From Microstegium vimineum (taxonomy: Eukaryota; Streptophyta; Magnoliopsida; Poales; Poaceae): 64,000 nt of DNA. The stretch is taken from assembly GCA_022036555.1 (NCBI GenBank), contig CM039137.1:8595630-8659629 (forward strand). The letters run 5' to 3'. Shown here piece by piece: positions 43,914-55,651 of this stretch. The position numbers and the translations under genes were made by a program. Numbering within the stretch: the first letter of the stretch is position 1; each line of letters begins with the position of its first letter. Below the pieces are notes generated by a model. It was not told where the DNA came from. It searched no databases and saw only the letters and a list, made by a program, of their open reading frames with translations.

Positions 43914-46640
43914 GCTGTAGGTAGCAGTGACATGGGACAGTGGTCGAATGTTGGTGTACCACATAGTGCAGCGAGCTCGAGTGCAAACAACGGTAGTCGC
44001 AGAATTGTTGTTGCTAAGGTGAGAATGTTTTCCTATCTTATGAGTTGTTGTCATAAAAAACTGGAAGACCTGTTTGATTGGTAGTGAAACATGGAATTTA
44101 CATACGTTTTATTGTTCGAAACAGAGTGAAGCATAGAAAAAAACAACTGGAATGCATGTGCTTACACATATGTATATATGCAGGTTGTAGATGTGGTCTC
44201 CGACAACACAGCTGGTGCAGAAGAGTATGTAAATGTGGAAATCTCATCAGGAGAGGAAGAAGCATTATACCATGAGGAAAAGGATGTGGTCTGCTCACCA
44301 CCAGTTGAGCTGTATGTTGGGATGAAATTTGATAATCCAGATCAAGCGAGAAAAATGTACAATGAGTATGCGTGGAAGATGGGTTTTAGTATTCGCAGTA
44401 CAACATCAAGGAAAAGTGCAGTTACAAATGAGCTCATCAGGAAACAGTCTGAGTGCTCGCATCTTGGTAACCCAGAAGATGAGGAGGGGTATGAAACATC
44501 TGGTACCGACATAGCAATGGGTGATATGTCGAAAAGGAAAAGGTACACCAAAGACGTGGAAGAAGCAAAGGCATCAAAAAGAAAAGCTCTTCTACCGTAC
44601 TGACCACGGCCTCAAGGAAATGCAGCACAATCAAGAAAATGAAATGCAAAGCTCATATGGCGATTGGGCTGCGAGAAGGGGAGTGGATATGATCATCTTC
44701 ATGGCAGAGCACACACACACCCTTGTGAAACAGAATGGGAGGAGGAAGCACTTGAGGTCTCACCGGACAATTTCCCGTGCAGATTACGAGATGCTCGAGA
44801 CAATGCACAACAGAAACATCCCGACAATGAAGATGATGACAGTGTTTTCTGATTTTCATGGTGGTCTGCAGAACATGACATGCACATTGAAGGATTTTCA
44901 AACATCAAAACTAACCTGAGGAAGGCAGTGGGTTGTAGAGACCTGGAAACAACACTGCAGTACTTCCAGAAACAACAATCAGATAGCCCATCCTTCTTCT
45001 ACGCAGTTCAGGTTGATTGCAACAATGCAATGAGGGGGCTATTCTGGATGAATGGAAGAACAAGGGAGCTGTGTAAGATTTTCAGAGATTGTATCTTCTT
45101 TGACACAACCTTCTGTGTCAATAAGTACAATCTTTCATTTGCTCTGATAGTTGCAATCAATAACCATATGCAACCCATTCTCCTTGGGTGTGCGTTTGTG
45201 CCAGACCAATCGACAGAGTCCTTCGTGTGGGTGTTCAACACGCTGAAGCAAGCAATGGGAGGCCTAGAGCCCATGCACATAATGACAGACCAAGATAAAG
45301 CGATGAAAGCAGCAATACCTCTCGTGTTTCCTGAGGCTGTGCACAGATGTTGCAAGTTCCATGTCGTGAGCAAAGGGCGTGAGAAGCTTGGTTCATTGAT
45401 CCGGAACAACAAAGATTTTGTTAAAGAGTTCGACTACTGCATCAACCACACTGAAACGCTGGCGGAGTTTGAGGAACTGTGGCATAATTTAGAAGAGAAG
45501 TACAGCCTGCAGAGAAACGATGCATTCCAAAACATGTCGGTTGGTAGGACCATGTGGGCTCCCGCGTACTTCAAGAAATCATTCTTCCCCTTCACTAGCA
45601 CGACAGGAAGGTCAGAGAGCATGAACGCCCTGTTCAAACAGATGGTCAATCCAAATGATTCAGTGCTGCAGTTCATAAAAGGCTACGAGTTCATCATGGA
45701 CACAAGAGAGGAAAAAGAGAACGTGGAAGCCTGCAGAGCTCATATTACAAATCCAGCACTCTGGGGAAACATGGCTCTAAAAAGCAAGCGTCTCGGTTCT
45801 ACACAAGGAGTGTGTTCCACAAGTTCCAAGAGATCCTGCGTGACTCGACTGCGTGCAGGAAGGGGCAGGTGTTTGTTGAGTCTGAAGGCATAAGGATGGA
45901 TATAACTGAAAAATGTACGCATGTATGGTGAGCAAATCTGCAAAACCTTCTATGTGTCAGTACAAGATGATGGGGCAACATACTGTTGCAGCTGCAACAT
46001 GTTTGAGAAAGATGGGCTGTTGTGTCCCCACATACTGAAAGTGTTCTGTGACAAAGATTTGGAAAAGATTCCAGAGAAATATCTAAAGAGAAGATGGTCA
46101 GAGGATGTAACAATTAAGATCAGTGAGGCTTACTTGGGACCCGAGGCTTGTTTCGGTGTCCCCCCGACAAACAGGTCCAGGTACAATGCACTATGCAGAA
46201 AATCGAATCGGCTGGCTGTTGATGCATGTTTCGATGAAGAAGAGTACAAGATTGCTTCAGCAGGAATTGACAAAATTTGGCAAGAGGTTCAGGAAGCAAG
46301 AATTACAGCAACAATGCATATGGGTCAACAACGCCAGGGTGCCCAAGAATAACAAGCAGAGAATGTGGTTGACGTCCCCATGGTGAACAACCCTGCAACC
46401 TTAGATCTCCAAGGGAGGCCAAGGGAAAAAGTGGAGCGGTATAAAAGCCTTATAGAACAAGAGGCAGACAAAAAGAAAAAGAGGAAGAGTGCAGCGAAGA
46501 AAGGAAGCAAAAGTGCAAAGGCTAGGTCATGCTCATATTGCCAAGGGGAAGACCATGATGTCAAGGAGTGCGACATCATGAAAATGGCAGAACAACTCGT
46601 AAAAGATTTGAAGAAACTTAACCAAACACAACACAATTGA
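43914..46640 (+). pseudogene. FAR1-like Mutator transposase (FAR1 DNA-binding, MULE, SWIM domains)
   Basis: DNA transposase of the FAR1/FHY3-related Mutator type. The exon 43914-44018 is followed by an intron and a long coding region from 44184. In order: acidic leader; FAR1-type DNA-binding region (YNEYAWKMGFSIR, about 44360-44480, then CKAHMAIGLREGEW near 44645); linker (FSDFHGG); MULE transposase domain about 45080-45400 with FDTTF and MTDQDKAM carrying the catalytic aspartates; SWIM zinc finger CCSCNMFEKDGLLCPHI at about 45985-46030; and a C-terminal knuckle CSYCQGEDHDVKEC at about 46531. Broken by frameshifts near 44600, 44690, 44890 and 45785 and an in-frame TAA at 46350-46352, so no functional protein is made. 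Its 5' end lies beyond the 17-kb gypsy insertion, which therefore landed in an intron or leader. Domesticated FAR1-family genes look similar, but the decay and the ULP1 neighbour favour a transposon. Confidence 0.88.
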
Positions 46641-47520
46641 AGCTCTAGTGTAGTGGGGATAACTAGTTCTTGTTTCATTTATAATGTAATTTATATCATT
46701 TGCGATACAATTACATGTTTGCCTTGTAATTTAGCTACATGGGTGATATGTTTCAAAACTTGTCAAAAGGATGATATTGAAATGGTTACATGGATAATAT
46801 GATATGAAAATATTTGTGGGAATGTTTACTGGAAAAGGCAGGTGCTGTTTTGCACATTACTTAATGAATGATGTTGAAATGCTTGCATGGAAGAGTATCC
46901 TGGGTTGGAAAAACATTGTTACATCCTGAAAAATAAAAGTGAGACATAATAATTGACACTTTGTTACAAGTGATAATGCACCAAAGAAACACAAAAAATG
47001 GGTGCATGTGTGTTGTGAAACAACTGAAATCCTTTTGCTGGAACAATATGTTTTTTCCACTGTTACATATAAGGTAACAATAATAAAACATCATAAAAAA
47101 TATCAACTGGTAGTAATAAGAAACAAACATCTCTCCCAAAATTTTGGCATGATTTGGCTGAAACAACATGATTTAGACATTTGTTAACATCTGGGGTGGT
47201 GAGATGACACAGACATGATTCCAGTAATATTACATAGTAAAAAAAACCAAACATAAACCTTGGTAGCGCATCATATGCATTGCACAGAACATTATTGAAC
47301 AAAAAATAAGCATTCGAGAAATACCAGTTTGTTGTAACCCACAAATACATTCATCCAGGTGGTGTTATGATAAAAAAGTGCAATGACATAGCCGAAACAA
47401 TGGCAGCACATAGTCTTTTACACAAATAGCAGTACAAATCTCTACAAAATGCCTAATCAGATATCCTATACAAAAAGCTATGGCAGCATATTCTTCGCAA
47501 CAAGTTGGCAGCACAGTCTT
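46641..47520. other. Spacer between convergent transposase and protease genes
   Basis: AT-rich, probably containing the 3' UTRs of both genes of the Mutator-like element. No gene, no repeat recognised. Open frames here on either strand are short and lack domains. Confidence 0.55.
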
Positions 47521-49810
47521 CTACACATCCTTTGTGGAACCGTTGTATGCCTTCACAAAATTGTCAATATCGATCACATTGTGTTGGGAGTGTAGCAGGA
47601 CTGCAAGAGCACGCTTCATGTATTCTAGTACCTGGTTTTGCCCCTGAAAAACACAAAAAAAAGAAATGACATTTTTAGGAAGATCAAAATAGATAAAACT
47701 TGGGAAAGAAAAATAAGGAAGAAAATGATAGGAAACTAGATATGAAGTACACGTACTCTCGCAACTTGTGATTCTACAATCTCCTTCCCGTCCCATGAAT
47801 CCATGAAATCCATTGTATACATCCCGCAATCATAACTTTAAAAAAAACAAAAAGGGAGAGGAAATCAGCATTCTGACAAAAACAACAGCTAATGAAAAAA
47901 CAAGAATGGTGACGAAAAAATGTAGATGATAAATGCTAACACATACTTGTTTCTTTGTATAGCAACCTTAGGGTACGCCCACGTGAAGGATGTAACATCA
48001 GATTTAACGTACCCAAGCTTGTTTGTTGTCGCTGCAAAGTTCTCAACCTGAAAATGTAATGGAACAAATGACATAATGGTATGAAACAGATTCAGTAATG
48101 CTAGTTCGACATCTAGAATATGAATCTGTTACATGAACAAAATAAAAAAACTGAATTAGGAGAGGAAAAAGGCACTAACCAAAATCTTGGCATACTTCAA
48201 ATAATTGCTTTTTTCAGAGCTGCCCATTGAGTCAAAAAACTGCAGTTGTTTCTGGAATTTGCAAATACAGAGAAGCACCCAGTGGTGGGCATGTACTATG
48301 GGGAAAAACATCTCCATATGGGCAGGGAAAAAAATGGAGCAAGTAGTGAAAAAGGGCAGACACATAAAAAAGGAGGGGGAGGAAAAAGGGGAGGGGCTGG
48401 CAGAAACAACCATACCCGATCAATCTTGGACATAGGCAAAGTTTCATTCAACTTTTTGTACATGTTTTCCATAGTATCATGGTGATTGAAAGAATTTGGA
48501 TCACCACTCAAAAGGCCCTGTGGGGCAGGATGAAGAACAAAAATGCTAAAAAAGTAGAAGACAAAAAAGGAATGAATTGCTAATGAAATGTCATAAGAAA
48601 TGCATAATTACCGTAGCCAATTGAGAGAAAGCATATGTTTGAACCCTTGTTTCACCAGTTTTGAGCATTTCAAGATGGTCAATGTTGTATTGGTTACACC
48701 ACACTGTCATAACGTCATTGCTAATCCATCCCCTTGACTTGAATGAATTATAAAACTCATCATATGTAACGTGCTAATCACCAATTTCAATGAAGCGGGG
48801 CCTAGTGTGACATAAAACGCACAGCCAAAATTAGATTACAAAAAGTTACACAGAAAGGTTCATGACTGAATGTTGCAACAATTTCATGACTGAATGTGAA
48901 ACAGGGAATGTTATATCGATGAAATAGAATGACAAGCAAGAAAAAACAGAAACATGATCAGGGTTATTTTTGAGGTTTCGAAAAAACAAATGAACTCACG
49001 GTTGGATTTCATTTCCAATCTTGAAGCCCTCCTTGAATGCTCTTTTTGCCAAATACTTTTGCCAAACATCTTTGGTGATGGTTCCCCAATCACCATGGAA
49101 TCTTTTTGCTTTCCGAAAAATCCCAAGCTCTTTTCTTTTCCTCTTCTTCCTGTCCATCTTTTCAATAGTGCTTGAGCCAGCTTCTATCTCCTTCAAAGGC
49201 TCCATGGTGTTGGCACCTGAAAAACACGAGGAAAAAAACATGGGGGCAGACACAAAAAATGAAACATTCAGAACAAGTCAGTGAAAACAATGTATATGCA
49301 TCATATGAAACAAAAAAATGGAAAAAATAAAAAAATAGAAAGAAAGCAGAGAACATACAGATAGGCAGAGGCGTATGGCTCATGGGTTTGAAAGCACATA
49401 TGTCCTCATATAAAACATCGTCTTTTGGAAAAAGGTCTAAGGAAGGATATCATCAACATAGGAAGGACTTCGTGGGTGTGGGGCAAATACAACTCTGTGA
49501 GTCTCCTCAGCTGGGCCCGGTAGTGGTGGGGAAGCAAGTGCAATTTTAGGATCCTCCCCAGCAAGGTGTGGTTGTGCAGTGGGGGTTGATGAACATGTAG
49601 CAGCTGCGGCTTTCTCATCCTCCTCAAGTGACTTTGTTGGGAAGCAACCAACTGGAGCTTTTGTTGTCTCAGCCTCTGGTACATTTGCATGATCTGATTG
49701 AGACACCCCACAATCTGGTGAGATAGTCTGAGTTTTGAGACCTTCACCTTTAGTACTCTCCTCCTCTGAAACAGTAGGATGTGGTGGATCACTTGCTTCC
49801 TCATGAGTGG
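47521..49810 (-). pseudogene. ULP1-like (C48) SUMO protease gene of the Mutator-like element, 5'-truncated
   Basis: A cysteine protease of the type that removes SUMO. Exons on the minus strand, from splice sites and frame: (truncated)-49359, 49216-49000, 48801-48612, 48517-48416, 48311-48180, 48047-47947, 47835-47757, 47643-47521. The catalytic triad is readable: His in HHWVLLCI and Asp in LQFFDSMG (exon 48311-48180), Cys in YDCGMYTMDFMDSW (exon 47835-47757). A basic stretch EKMDRKKRKRKE and SFKSRGWISNDVM lie upstream. It is damaged by an in-frame TAG at 48776-48774 and a frame change near 49436. Its 5' part is removed by the Tekay-like insertion at 49811. It sits tail to tail with the transposase, which argues that both belong to one element. 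A captured host gene is the usual explanation. Confidence 0.85.
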
Positions 49811-52800
49811 TGTGACACCATGTGTCAAGCTTGCATTAGGATCATCATTAACCACTAAGCACAAGCATTTCCTTGCATTCATGTTTGCATATGCTATCAT
49901 TTCATGTGTGTGTTATAATGTTTTGAAACTAGGATTAAATAGGTGTTTTGTACTCAATCTTGTGATCAACTTGTTTAGCTAAACCTTGCTATGCTTAGAG
50001 TAAAGTATGGTTTGCTTTATGGTTAATTACCCTGCTTAATTTATCTGTTAAAGAATTAAAGTAATTCTTTTCTTAATTAGCTTAAATAAGTTTTTAGTCT
50101 TTAACCCTTGAACTAATGGTTTTTCAGAATTTATGATCTACATGGAAAAGGTAGAGAATAATATTCTGAACAACTTTGGTTTAAGTGTCAAAACTTAGTT
50201 TGGAGTTTTTGAAACTGTTTTGAAGCAAATTCCGTTTGAATCTAATAAAAGAAAATGGAAAAAGGAAATCAAACTGTAGCAGGCCGAGTTACCGCTTTCG
50301 GCCGACTCGGCCTCGACCGCCGCTTGATAAAGTGACGGACCGAGGTCGAACGAACGACAACCGAGTCAGAGGCTCGATCAGCCGATCGACCCCCCCCCCT
50401 CGACTTCGACCCCTCGAAGTGACGGACATAGGGTCGAACGAATGACCCCCGAGCAGGAGGCTCGATGAGCCGATCGACCCCACCTCCCGCGCGCTCACCC
50501 GCGCGTTGCACAGCACACGTGCCCGAACGCACGCGCCGCGCACGCCCACGCGCTCTCGCCCGACCGCGGCTGAGCCGTACGTCAGCGTCACCTGCCGCGT
50601 GGCCGCCGATGCCTGACCGCGGATGTCGAACACGCCATGCCGCCGCTGTCGCTCTGCGCCGCGCCCTGCGGCTCTACACCGACATCGCTGCCGTGCTGCC
50701 ACCACCGCTGACGCCCCTGCTTTGCCGCCGCAGACCTGCCAGTGGCACTGCCGCACGCCGCGCCGTCGCTTCGCAGTGACGCTGCCGCAGTGCCGCGTCC
50801 GATCAGCTCCACACCTCGTCGCTCCACGCCTCGTCGCACTCGCAATCGAGCGCGAATCCTCGCTAACGGCGCGTCGACCAAGTTTTGCGCTCTGTCTCGC
50901 TCGCGTTGCCTCTGCTTTCGCGCGCGCAAACACGCCAGCGCCGCTACCCACCGCCGCGCCATCACGTCACGGTCCCCTCTGGCTGCACCGGTCGGCCATG
51001 ACTGTGCAAAAGGGAGCGCCTACACCTCCTCTACCTTCCGCACTCGTTTGCACTCATCCTCACTCGCTCACTCGCGCGCATTGTCTCTGTTCTCGCCGCG
51101 CCAAGCGCCAACAGTACCGCAACGCCCCCTTTTCAAATCCGCCACCACCCGAGCTCCTCTACTCGATCCATCTAGCACTAGCTTTCGCCTTCGCCACCAT
51201 ACCGACCAAACGGTGTTCACCCCTCACCGTCTCGCCCCCGACGCCTCCATCTCCGTGGAAGCTTCACCGGAGCTAGCAGAAGTGAGAACACCTTTTCCCT
51301 AGCTCTAGTTCGCCCTAAATCAGCACAGTGTCGTTGGTCGTGCGTCATTGCCGCCGCCGCGGAGCTTGCACGTGGTCAGGATTCCATAGAGCCCCTCCGG
51401 CTCAACCAACCCTCGAACCGCACTCACCACATCACCGCGATGCTCATGCAACCCTGCGCCGAGCCTCGCATCGCCGGTGATCCCCTCGCCGCTTCGCACC
51501 GCCGTGCTGCACCGCCACCGCACGCCGCCGGCCACTTTCATGGTCGCGCCGGTTCAACCAACACCACCAGTGTATGCGCGTCATCGCCCCGAGCCTAGCA
51601 CGCCCAACCCCACCGTCGGAGACCTCACCGCCGGTGAGAAAGCATCGGTCAGCACCGTCCTCTGCTCCCTGCTCACTAGCAGGTGGGCTAGAGTTGACCG
51701 AGGACCCCGCTTGTCAGCTCTCTCCCGCCCGCGTGTATTGGGCCAGACCCAGTACTGTTTTCCCACGGGCCGGTTTCCGAAATGAATTTCCTTTTCCTAT
51801 TTTCAGTAATATGCTAATGCTTGTTTAATTTATATCTAGAGTTTGGTAAATCCTAAAATGGTGAAATCAATTTTGTTAGACTCTATATGTTATGATCTTT
51901 CTGTTAAAAATATAAAAATGATTTTTGGAGAATGTCTTCAGTACTAATGTTTAATTAGTTGTTTTCTGCATATATCAAAGTTATTTGTGTTCCTGCTTAA
52001 AAGAGTCAAATAAAAATGTAAGGTTTTTATGTTAGCTCTGTTATCATGTGTAGAAGCTAGGAAAAATGTAACTTGCCATGTTTTTATGTAAGTTTTATTT
52101 ATCATCTATTAAAACGTGTTTCTGCTGTTTTCTTAGATTAACTCCTGTAATAAATATGTGCATGTATAAATCATGAAACTTTCTTGATAAATATTTTTTT
52201 TAAGTATAGATTCTGCTAAAAATAAGTTATAGCATGTTTCACCCTGTTATCTAGTAGCTCTAGTTCTAAGTGCTTTTTCTACATTTAATTTCATCTTTTT
52301 GTATCTGCTAGCCGGTAGCTTTGCTGTGGTTAATTTCTTTGCAGTAGCATCCAGTAGGCTTGCTCTGTTCCCTGTAATTTTGGTAGATTTTTCTGAGTAG
52401 TTTATAATAGGCTTGCTGTGTAAAGTAGCTTTGTGGTAATTAATTGGTTAAATGCTTAGAGTCACTTTTAGTGTGCTAAATCTTGTTCAAGCATCATCCC
52501 TGCACCATCAAGTTACTTATATATGCATTGCAATCATTTAGGATTAGTGGAGAAAGACCAGGAGCCAACCCCAGAGACAAAGTCCAGGAGGTGCAGGAGC
52601 TAAACGAGGAGTACCACGAGTCCGACACTAACCTCCCCGAGTGCCCTGACCACTAGCCCTCCACCTTCACTCAAGGCAAGCCCCGGAGCATCCTTAAGCC
52701 TCCCATTATTTACAATTAATCTACTTGAGTATTTTATACTATGATGCATTAGGTGATAGGAGTTGACTGAATCCTAATTGCTGCATTACCATCCTTGATT

Positions 52801-54166
52801 ATTGTCTTACCTACCTTGTTACCCTGTTAAGAAAAGTAAAAGCAATCGCTTAGCCTGCTTAGAATAAATGGTTACTTTTATATTTTATGTACGTATTATC
52901 CCTTGGGGTAATACTATCACGGTTGGCTATATTTGCTATCTTGGAAATAACCAATGGTAGTAATAAAATGCGGTCAACTGGAAGGAAGAGGCACCAAGTG
53001 GTTTAGACTTGGGGGCAGTCTGTCCGTTGGATCGTATAGGTTTGTATACGATGGTGGCCCTCTTACATCTTTGAATGCGCCCTTTCACATAGGGGCCGTC
53101 GGGAGTGTCGACCCCGAAGCCGAGTAAACACTATCCGGGCCTGCGCTCAATTTGCTGTGAGCACCCTCTAGTTTGTAGATACGACCTGCCCCGTGGTGGC
53201 TAACTGATTTCTACAATTGGGTGGACCAATGCGAGCCCACGGCGATACCACCTGGACTTTGTTGAGCGGTAACACAATGCATGGACCCGACGGGAAAAGT
53301 GTGGGCGTGTGTTAAAGGTAATCTTGCCAGCTGGTTGTATATCGATTCGAATTGCCGCCCCCCACTAGATATGGGGGATTATGCTGAGCTTCACCACGGT
53401 ACAACTCCATGTGACATCGTAATGGTTCTACTAAAATATTGATGAAGGAATTGGATATATGTTATTATATTGTTTGAGTAGTTCAAGTGAGTGCTCTAGT
53501 ACAGGTGCAAACCCAGAGATAATAATAGGATGAAAAATGGTTGTTCTCTAATCTTTTTTTTCCTCTTGTTCGCTTTTTCGCAAAAGCATGTTTACCCCGA
53601 TCCACATAAATAGTCTTGCATACCCTTGGAGTCTTTATTTTCAGTTAGACGGGTAAGTCTAGCTGAGTACATTCCCGTACTCAGGTTTATCCCGTTTGTT
53701 GCAGATGGTCAAGTATACGTTGGCTATTGTAAGCATTGTCTCTATCCTGTCGAAGGAGAAGAGGAGTAGGCCTTGGGCAAGGTCTTCTACAAGCTCATCT
53801 TTTGCTGTTGTCGGACATGATCTCGTGGGCATCCCTATCTTTTAATAATTTTGGTGTGGAGTAAAACTTTGGGTTCAGTTTCAAACAATGTTCTATTCGG
53901 CCACAGGTGTTGTGGCGTAAGTACTACTTTTATTTGGAACAAAGTGTTGTAATAAATTTATTCGTACTTCTAGTATTTTTGGTTTATTTGTGGCTCGTTC
54001 GAATGTGCATACCTGAGTTTGCGCGATCCTTAGTGGGATATACGATTGTTAGAAATCCTTCGAGATTTCCGGACTACCGGGATTATATGGGCTCAAGTGC
54101 TTTAAGTGGCAGTTAAATCAGCTACTTTGGTACTTGATCTCTTATAATTTGGACAGTTCTGCCACA
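49811..54166 (+). repeat. 5' LTR of Tekay-like element (~4.36 kb)
   Basis: It begins TGTGACACCATGTGTCAAGC, matching the 3' LTR start TGTGACACCCTGTGTCAAGC at 60113. It ends ...GTTCTGCCACA, two bases before the primer site. A GC-rich block (50280-51300) with tandem TCGA-rich motifs stands out from AT-rich surroundings. Open frames within it are not conserved genes. Confidence 0.92.
50285..50485. repeat. Two-unit GGTCGAACGAACGACC module in Tekay LTR
   Basis: Two roughly 85-bp units carry GTGACGGAC(CGA/ATA)GG followed by GTCGAACGAACGAC and then GAGGCTCGAT(C/G)AGCCGATCGACC. They appear again in the 3' LTR at about 60635-60790. The module resembles the end of the tandem array in the Tat-lineage LTRs (26885-26950). 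Confidence 0.8.
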
Positions 54167-54168
54167 GC

Positions 54169-54180
54169 TGGTATCAGAGC
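54169..54180 (+). other. Primer binding site, initiator-Met tRNA type
   Basis: TGGTATCAGAGC, complementary to the 3' end of plant initiator methionine tRNA, two bases after the LTR end. It fixes the 5' LTR border. Confidence 0.93.
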
Positions 54181-54919
54181 ATGGTTTCAGGTATCCTCAT
54201 TCGTTTGAGCAACTTTCTTAACAAAACGGGTATTTTCAAAACTATTTTTATAAACTGATTTTGAAAACTTGGGTGCCCGAGTCTAGTCCCTAGCCCTATA
54301 CTAGGAAATCAGGTGGCTTAGTTATACTAACTTGGTTCAGGGTTTTGCTCATGCTGGATCTTTATAATTTGCCGGGGTATCATTCTTGGGAAGGATGATA
54401 TTAGGTTCGAAAATTGCATTAAAAACTATTTGGAAGATGTGAGGGTAGACCTTCCAACCGTTGGTCAAGGAAGTGATATCTTGTTACTTAAGGATAGGCT
54501 TTTACGCGAACATATCTGAGAAGTATGTAATGCTGGGTGGGTTTTCCGAGCTTGGTGCATAGGGTTTTGGTATCTAACTGGTATGTACTTAGTGCGTATC
54601 AGGAAATGCCCGGTGATTTTTCTACATTGGGTTTTGTTCTTTTTGGGCTGAAATGAAATTTTTGCAGGTACACTAACTACGCAATCGTGTAGAACGAATA
54701 ACTGCGTAATGAGAGATCGTCTTGCCACCGACTAGAACGTTAGGACTTACAAGTCATTCTAAGTTGAGTGAGAACGTATTTACGATCATGCATCATGTTT
54801 ATATTCTTGTACCATGGCATCCCTCCCCTTAAAAGTGTAATTGTCCCCTTTTAAAAAAAATAAAAAAAATGACCAACTTAATATCTGTCTCACGAGAGTC
54901 GAAACCCCTTTTGCTACAG

Positions 54920-55393
54920 ATGCCTCGCACCCGTCTGACCGCCAGGAAGACAACCGGAGGAGTAGGAGTTCCTCGCCACCCGTTGGCAAGGAAGATGACC
55001 AGGGGAAAGTTTTTGACATACTTTGGGCTGCCAACCATCCTTTGGCGAGTTTTGCACGCCACTGGGTATTCCGAGGGCAGTGAACCCAAGTACTCTTGGC
55101 AGAAGCAGCAGTATGGTCAAGATTCTCTGGTCCAGGTTGAGGTCAGAGTGAAAGCTCTGGAAGGAAGGCCCGACTGAGCAGGATGGACGATCGTTACCAA
55201 GGGAGCTTGTGCTAAGGATGGAGCCAACAGGGCAGCCTACCTGGTACTAGAGGACATCATCGCTCGTTTTCCAGCAGATCTTGCAGACGCGTGGCCGGGA
55301 GTGTTCCCACGTGGACCAACTTTTCCTGTGAATTGGATGCAGACCGAGGAGACAGCTCTGACAGGAGACGAAGAGGAGCTTTTGGTATCATGA
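54920..55393 (+). pseudogene. ORF upstream of gag with histone H3 tail-like N-terminus
   Basis: From ATG 54920 a frame runs to a TGA at 55175 and, in the same frame, onward to a TGA at 55391 (157 codons). The first residues MPRTRLTARKTTGG, continuing VGVPRHPLARK, follow the histone H3 tail. With one residue inserted, 14 of the first 23 tail positions are identical, including the ARK(S/T) context of lysine 9. Further on, QVEVRVKA and, past the stop, KGACAKDGANRAAYLVLEDI give a strand-then-helix pattern loosely like a double-stranded RNA-binding motif; this is speculation. The frame lies between the primer site and gag, in the same frame as gag. Function is unknown; the stop at 55175 makes this copy defective unless it is read through. 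Confidence 0.7.
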
Positions 55394-55651
55394 TGTTGTT
55401 TAAGACTCTGTTTAATTTGGATCTTCGTAATGTGTAAGCCGAATTTGGAATTTAAGTCCAGGCTGTGTTCTGGCGAAGGATTTGGAATGTTATTTGTATG
55501 TTTATGACGAGCAATTAATTCTGTGATGTTATGTGGAAAGATGAATAATTATATCTGGTCGTGTGCTTAATATTACATTTTGTACAGCCTAATATTTATT
55601 CATTGTTCAATATAGCATCACCTAATTGTTGCTTGTTAATAGGCTACACAG

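Larger units (their letters stand above)
25365..49810 (+). mobile_element. Large Mutator-like element with FAR1-type transposase and ULP1-like protease, interrupted
   Basis: Host DNA of the two big retrotransposon insertions. The left end is placed at the palindromic ACGTTCTATAGTAGAACG (about 25371), similar to the end of the smaller element at 18163. Contents: putative 5' exon material (25820-26074), a Tat-lineage gypsy insertion (26402-43818), the rest of the transposase gene (+), and a convergent ULP1-like protease gene (-). The right part is cut by the Tekay-like element at 49811 and would resume outside the window. Mutator-like elements carrying ULP1-like genes are known in plants (Kaonashi-type). 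The boundaries here are inferred, not proved; the right end is not seen. Confidence 0.65.

Noticed and set aside
43914..46640. Host FAR1/FHY3 regulatory gene instead of a transposon
   Set aside because: Multiple frameshifts, a stop before the C-terminal knuckle, and the ULP1-like partner point to a decayed Mutator-like element rather than a maintained host gene.
50465..51302. Arg/Pro/Ala-rich open frames in the GC-rich block of the Tekay-like LTR
   Set aside because: They occur in several overlapping frames, carry indels between the two LTRs, and have no start context or domain; non-coding LTR is the simpler reading.
53907..54116. Hydrophobic 69-codon frame inside the Tekay-like 5' LTR
   Set aside because: It lies within the LTR just before its end, has no recognisable domain, and its counterpart in the 3' LTR lies outside the window, so conservation cannot be tested.
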